Part shown: positions 59,133 through 64,000 of the stretch, in pieces | Layout of the letters: each line of letters begins with the position of its first letter | Position numbering within the stretch: the first letter of the stretch is position 1 | Source: Panulirus ornatus | Taxonomy: Eukaryota; Arthropoda; Malacostraca; Decapoda; Palinuridae | DNA: 64,000 nt | Direction: 5' to 3' | NCBI RefSeq assembly: GCF_036320965.1 | Contig: NC_092287.1 | Span: 3,872,297-3,936,296, forward strand | The notes under the pieces: model-generated | What the model was told of the DNA's origin: nothing | The model's input: the letters and a program-made list of their open reading frames with translations, nothing else | Databases searched by the model: none | Program-made: the position numbers and the translations under genes

Positions 59133-60124
59133 ATATATATATTGCTAATTCTGGTGTAACTTAGGTTTTGGGGTTTGCGTTGCGAGCTAAGTGGCCCATG
59201 AGGGTACCCTGATGGACGCCGGAAGGGAGAGAAGCCGTATGATGACGCCAAACCTCACAAATGAGAACATCGACCAAAGGTGGCGGTGACGACGTCAGAG
59301 ATCCTTAGTCTCCTCGTAGATTTAAGGGACGTGAGGTTATAGTCCATGAAGGACGTGCTTGTCAGGAACGGAAATGCGGATGGGAATGTGCCATATTGGG
59401 CGCGATTATCTTAAAGAAAAAGACAGGCTGGTACTGGTGCGTGGGTAGAGGCGAACCCTCAGAGGCCGCCTTAATCGTTCCGTCGAAATTGGCCCTCTCT
59501 TGACCTCACTGCCGCGAGTGGATGCCCCGGGAGACGACGAGTCGCTCATCGTTTTTCACCGGGGCAGTTACAGAGGCATCGTCCAACCGGGGCAGGCATT
59601 TTGTTTGAGGAGGACTCCACGTCAGCAACTGGGGTCCTCCGGTGCAGCAAGTCAGCCAGCTGGCAGCTTCGTCTCTTCCGCCGCCGAAAGTCGCTCAAGC
59701 TGACCGTTGGACAAACAGGGACTTCCCCTTCCCGAACGGGAACGTCACACCAGATTTCCCCGTTACCCCTCCTCCACTTGGTCTAAGTTTAAGCAGTGGA
59801 TCTATATTCCCCCTCCGGCATCTTCTCCACCGTCAGCGACTGCGGCAGTGACCCAGCAGTGACCATTCCCAGCTTGTGATCTGGTAATGAGAGAACACGA
59901 AGACTAAGAATTTACGGTATCTGTCTGTCTGCTTATCTATGTGTCTGTCTGTCTGTCTGTGTATGAATACTTTTGTGTGTCAGTCTGCAAGTGTGTGTGT
60001 GTGCTTGGATGATTACCCGATGATCGGATGAACAAATTAGTATTGGATAATCAGTTTGGTATTGTTATTGTGTACGATGGTTAGGTTAGGTTCATTTTCT
60101 TTTGACGTGCAAAAAGGAGATACC
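59133..60124. other. no supported gene
   Basis: Frames at 59500-59850 have no recognised domain. A (TCTG)n tract lies at 59938-59960. Confidence 0.4.
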
Positions 60125-60595
60125 CTCTCGAATCATTGAGGCTGTTGGGCATCCTTACTTGATAGAGTTGAGTCGAAAGCGGTCCGACTTTTAAACTGTC
60201 CCAGGCTAACTTCCAAGCTTGGCCCTCTTGCCATGCAGTGCAGTATTGGTTCACTTTCCCTCATCTGTAGGTGTTGCTTTGGTTTTTGCTCTTGAGAGCT
60301 GGCTGATTGTGTTCCCCCACCAACTAGATAGAAAACGCAATACTTGGCAAGCCGCAAGCTGCTGCGTCACTTGATTACTGTGTGGCCGTCGACAACTCAA
60401 GGGTGGGCCGTTTTGATAACTGTTTCTTTCCCTACACGCCGAAGCTTTGGTACTCGTTATCTTCTCAAGTCTTTCCCAATAACCATGACCCGGCGCATTT
60501 TAGAAGACAGGGTTTTTACTTCCTCCAAAATTCGTAGTTTCCCTTGTCTTTTTTCCCCTTTCATAATTCTCTGTATTCCAATAAAGGCCTGACCT
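60125..60595 (+). mobile_element. LINE C-terminal relic
   Basis: Translated with frameshifts it reads RKRNTWQAASCCVT and [20 protein letters not shown]. This matches the usual RxTRQAA...FFPxTxxLWNSLPxxVFP end of animal LINE ORFs. Confidence 0.6.
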
Positions 60596-60624
60596 TGATG
60601 TGGACTTTTGTGCGTGACTGAAGC

Positions 60625-60627
<3 letters not shown>

Positions 60628-60717
<90 letters not shown>

Positions 60718-60720
60718 TTT
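60628..60720. repeat. (TA)n and T-run
   Basis: About 72 bp of TA followed by about 20 T, the A-tail of the RTE fragment downstream. Confidence 0.95.
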
Positions 60721-60813
60721 GTCGCTGTCTCCCGCGTTTGCGAGGTAGCGCAAGGAAACAGACGAAAGAAATGGCCCAACCCACCCCCATACACATGTAT
60801 ATACATACATGTG

Positions 60814-60816
<3 letters not shown>
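60717..60816 (-). mobile_element. RTE 3' tail fragment
   Basis: It reads gtcgctgtctcccgcgtttg, gcgaggtagcgcaagg and gaaagaaatggcccaac. Tail only, bounded by (TA)n on both sides. Confidence 0.8.

Positions 60817-60817
<1 letters not shown>

Positions 60818-60882
<65 letters not shown>
60818..60882. repeat. (TA)n microsatellite
   Basis: A TA tract of about 65 bp. Confidence 0.95.
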
Positions 60883-60884
<2 letters not shown>

Positions 60885-61170
60885 CTATGAGTCCACGGGG
60901 AAATGAAAGGCGATAAGTTCCCAAGTGCACTTTCGTGTCATAATCACATCATCAGGGGAGACACAAGAAAGAAATATAACAGTCAGTTGATGTACAACGA
61001 AGAGACGTAGCTAGGACGCCATTTGGTAAACAAGTAACTGTCCGAATGGAGGTCGGATGCGTCCAAGACTGACAACAAGCGTATCATAATAAACTTATTA
61101 TGTGGACAAAAACGGGAATGTTTACACATTTTTATCAACAGTGTATACAGAGAAGTCATACCAGACATGT
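60883..61170 (-). mobile_element. tail-family copy, longest in the window
   Basis: It starts (at its 3' end) with attcctatgagtccacgggg and extends about 290 bp. A minus-strand frame of 61 codons (61168-60983) ends FTKWRPSYVSSLYIN and may be the end of the element's ORF. The class is not recognised; Penelope-like is possible. Confidence 0.5.
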
Positions 61171-61218
61171 GAAGTCGTAAATGCAGAAATACCGCCAGGA
61201 GAAGGAAACACGAGAATT

Positions 61219-61375
61219 CTGAGCGCTTTCTTTTATTACCCCCATCTTCAGAGGATTAGTTGGATAGAGGGAAAATAGATACAGTAGAGGTCCTGTGGTC
61301 ATTATACATAACCCCCATTGTATCTATTTTGTCTTTGTAACGAGTCATCTGAAGATTTGGTAATACACGAAAGCG
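61219..61375. repeat. 157-bp palindromic foldback
   Basis: The outer arms gcgctttcttttattacc and ggtaatacacgaaagcg pair. The inner arms aaatagataca and tgtatctattt pair as well. It looks like two inverted copies of one short sequence. Confidence 0.6.
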
Positions 61376-61785
61376 TCTGGGGTAAACCATGGAAAGTTTT
61401 GTGGGGCCTGGATGTTTAAAGGGAGCTGTGGTTTCGGTGCATTATACATGACAGCTAGAGCCTGAGTGTGAACGAATGTGGCCTTTGTTGTTTTTTCCTA
61501 GCGCTACCTCGCGCACAAGCGGGGGGAGGGGGTTGTCATTTCATGTGTGGCGGGGTGGCGCCGGGAATGAATAAGGGCAGACAGTATGAATTATGTATAT
61601 GTGTATATATGTCTATGTCTGTGTGTATATATATGTATACGTTGAGATGTATAGGTATGTATATGTGCTGTGTGGGGACGTGTATGTATATACATGTGTA
61701 TGTGGGTGGGTTGGGCCATTTCTTTCGTCTGTTTCCTTGCGCTACCTCGCTAACGCGGGAGACAGCGACAAAGTATAAGATGATA

Positions 61786-61786
<1 letters not shown>
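61376..61786 (+). mobile_element. RTE 3' UTR fragment, long form
   Basis: It holds the complete long 3' UTR (ggggtaaaccatggaaag, gggcctggatgtttaaag, gcgctacctcgcgcacaagc) and the tail (tttccttgcgctacctcgc). There is no coding part. Confidence 0.85.

Positions 61787-61861
<75 letters not shown>
61787..61861. repeat. (TA)n microsatellite
   Basis: A TA tract of about 74 bp at the end of the RTE fragment. Confidence 0.95.
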
Positions 61862-61865
<4 letters not shown>

Positions 61866-62448
61866 TAAGACAAACGAGTACCCCTATCCTTTTCCTTTAA
61901 ATTTTGACATTTCGAGGTATGTCATCATCAGGATCTATAGTTACAGAATATTGCAAGTCCGTGGAATGAATCCATGAAGCCAATCATACCTTCAGTTGGC
62001 ATCAGTTGATGCTGAGCATCTTTGTTTTTTTTTGTGTGTGTTAGTTTTCCACTCTGACGTGAGACATGTTGCTTTTTCTGCTCCGGGTTTTATTAGGTCG
62101 CTCGTGTTTGTACCGTCCGCTCCACAGGAGAGGCCGCTCCTTTACGACGTAGGATGAAGACTCGTGTCCGTCACTGTCGGACTGATAGATAAGCTTGCTT
62201 CATGTGCAGTGACGCCAGTGTGGCGAGGATATCACCAGTGCTTCTTACCAAGTGGCCACAGACTTCTTGTCTTATACCATCATCGCTGTCCTGTTGAAGG
62301 ATGAAGGCTGGCGCTTAATTATGCATAGCCAATAGAGGATTATTTTTTTTTTTGGGGGTGCGCGCTGGTCAAGAATTTGGCGCTGTAAGAGAAGGTTGAC
62401 AGAGGAGCACTGAGAATCATCGAAGGCTTCGGTGACGTGGACGGCGGC

Positions 62449-62487
<39 letters not shown>

Positions 62488-63115
62488 CCACAACCGGATA
62501 CTTTGCGACGTGAGTTCAGATAGTCGCTTGAAACGACGACACAGCAATGCGTGTTTATATTTTTCTTTCCCCCCTGAACGACCGTTTTGGCAGCCGAACT
62601 CACCACCTGTATTCCTCGGTTGTCGTTCGCCTCCTTTCAACAGTCGTCGCGTGTAAACATGGTCGTCTTGGGTCCCGTGGTCGTCTCTGAGCTTCCCCAG
62701 GCATCCTCGTCATTTTGTCATGGTCGCCGCAGCAAGCATGGACCTCAGCCAGCCAGTGGTCGTCGCGTCAGAGTGTCCCACCCCTCCCCGTCAGCGTCGT
62801 CGTCAGTCGTCGCGACTTGAGCCTGGGCAGGAGTCACTCGGATTTGGTTATAATGTCCAGGCCGACGTGTGACCATCCCACCCCAGGCAGCTGTACTGCC
62901 GTCGGCGACGCTGTGCGAGGGGCGGGGCCCAAGGCCGGAAGCCTTGGCGTAACCCTGGTCGAATCCTCGATTCCTGTAAGCCTCCCTCACGGGTCCTTCC
63001 CCACCAGATGTCTTGCCCGGGTAGACGACGCATATGCTATGCCTCAGTCAGTGTCCACAGCCCGGGGGTCGACACATATACCTTAGTACGGGTCCATAAT
63101 CCGGGGACGACAGAA
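61862..63115. other. no supported gene
   Basis: It contains a (GT)n tract (62451-62483). Frames in 62587-63086 are rich in Ser, Val and Arg without a recognisable domain. Confidence 0.45.
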
Positions 63116-63895
63116 ATGCCGTAGGACGGATCTATAGGCAGAGGGACGACACATTATACCCTGCCGCGTGTCCATAGGCAGAGGGACGGCACACATATAC
63201 CCTACCGCGTGTCCATAGGCAGAGGGACGACACATATATACCCTACCGCGTGTCCATAGGCAGAGGGACGACACATATTTACCCTACTGCGTGTCCATAG
63301 GTAGAGGGACGACACATATACCCTACCGCGTGTCCATAGGTAGAGGGACGACACATGCATAGCTTACCGCGTGTCCATAGGCAGAGGAACGACACATATA
63401 TACCCTACTGCGTGTCCATAGGCAGAGGAACGACACATATATACCCCACTGCGTATTCATAGGCAGAGGGACGAAACATGTATACCCTACTGCGTATCCA
63501 TAGGCAGAGGGACGACACATATATACCCTACTGCGTGTCCATAGGCAGAGGGACGACACATATATACCCAACTGCGTGTCCATAGGCAGAGGGACGACAC
63601 ATATATACCCTACTGCGTGTCCATAGACAGAGGGACGACACATGCATACCTTACCGCGTGTCCATAGGCAGAGGGACGACACATATATACCCTACTGCGT
63701 GTCCATAGGCAGAGGGACGACACATATATACCCTACCGCGTGTCCATAGGCAGAGGGACGACACATATACCCTACCGCGTGTCCATAGGTAGAGGGACGA
63801 CACATGCATACCTTACCGCGTGTCCATAGGCAGAAGGACGACACATACATACCCTAACGCGTGTCCATAGGCGGGGGTACGACACATATGTATAT
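63116..63895 (+). repeat. 41-bp minisatellite, about 19 copies
   Basis: The unit (gtgtccataggcagagggac, then gacacatatataccctactg) repeats every 39-41 bp. Copies vary mostly at c/t and by a 2-bp TA slip. Diverged half-units at 63060-63115 precede it. The long minus-strand frame over it is a by-product of a stop-free repeat. Confidence 0.95.
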
Positions 63896-64000
63896 TACCA
63901 AGTATGGTCGTAGTCATGGGTTGTACCATCTACACAAGGCATGGTCCATGACGTCGTTCCCGTTGCATTAAACCTCTGTATGTCGTCAATATACGACGTG

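Noticed and set aside
59500..59851. Overlapping plus-strand frames near 59.6 kb
   Set aside because: They have no domain, and no matched acceptor and donor pair was found; three frames are open because of base composition.
63116..63895. CRISPR-like array
   Set aside because: The repeats are head-to-tail without unique spacers, in animal DNA. It is a minisatellite.

Overview
The window is animal nuclear DNA, most likely from an arthropod and probably a decapod crustacean. The evidence is spliced genes with GT-AG introns, signals typical of arthropod genomes, very dense (TA)n, (CT)n and (CA)n microsatellites, and many non-LTR retrotransposon copies inside introns. The decapod assignment is an inference from the overall look of the repeats, not from a search. 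No prokaryotic, organellar or tRNA/rRNA gene was seen.

Three loci can be supported. (1) Positions 5336-31065, plus strand: a multi-exon gene for a secreted protein of about 912 residues. It has a signal-peptide exon, one long Pro/Ser/Glu-rich exon, then about one cysteine-rich EGF-like module per exon, with short DPY-type linkers as in the insect protein Dumpy. All proposed splice phases agree and the reading frame stays open to a stop at 31063-31065. (2) Positions 44103-45635, minus strand: a four-exon ARF-family small GTPase of 180 residues with every nucleotide-binding motif intact. (3) Positions 52609-53358 and 55098-56186, minus strand: two intronless paralogous genes for bZIP-like proteins that share a YEWxPQxDPxLExKR basic block and a leucine zipper. 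Each has a TATA-like element upstream. The second ends in five 30-residue repeats.

Most of the rest is mobile DNA. One RTE-like non-LTR family dominates: a nearly full-length decayed copy at 17672-21195, and partial copies at 818, 10.9, 12.2, 23.2, 26.3, 32.7, 56.7 and 61.4 kb. A short non-autonomous derivative (10.6, 13.3, 50.7 and 51.4 kb) resembles this element at both ends. Older CR1/Jockey-type relics lie at 25.1, 28.5, 35.2, 36.2 and 60.1 kb. A further tail family lies at 51.1, 59.0 and 60.9 kb. A mariner-like MITE lies at 46.19 kb, with foldback elements at 41.0 and 61.2 kb. Many modules are bounded by (TA)n tracts, giving a mosaic at 10.5-13.5, 50.7-51.6 and 58.9-61.9 kb.

Layout: 0-5 kb, no gene apart from one retroelement fragment; 5.3-31.1 kb, the EGF/DPY gene with element-filled introns; 31-39 kb, decayed LINEs and a satellite; 39-44 kb, mostly unique AT-rich DNA with foldbacks; 44-46 kb, the ARF gene; 46-52 kb, non-coding DNA with repeats; 52.6-56.3 kb, the bZIP pair; 56.7-63 kb, retroelements and unannotated DNA; 63.1-63.9 kb, a 41-bp minisatellite.
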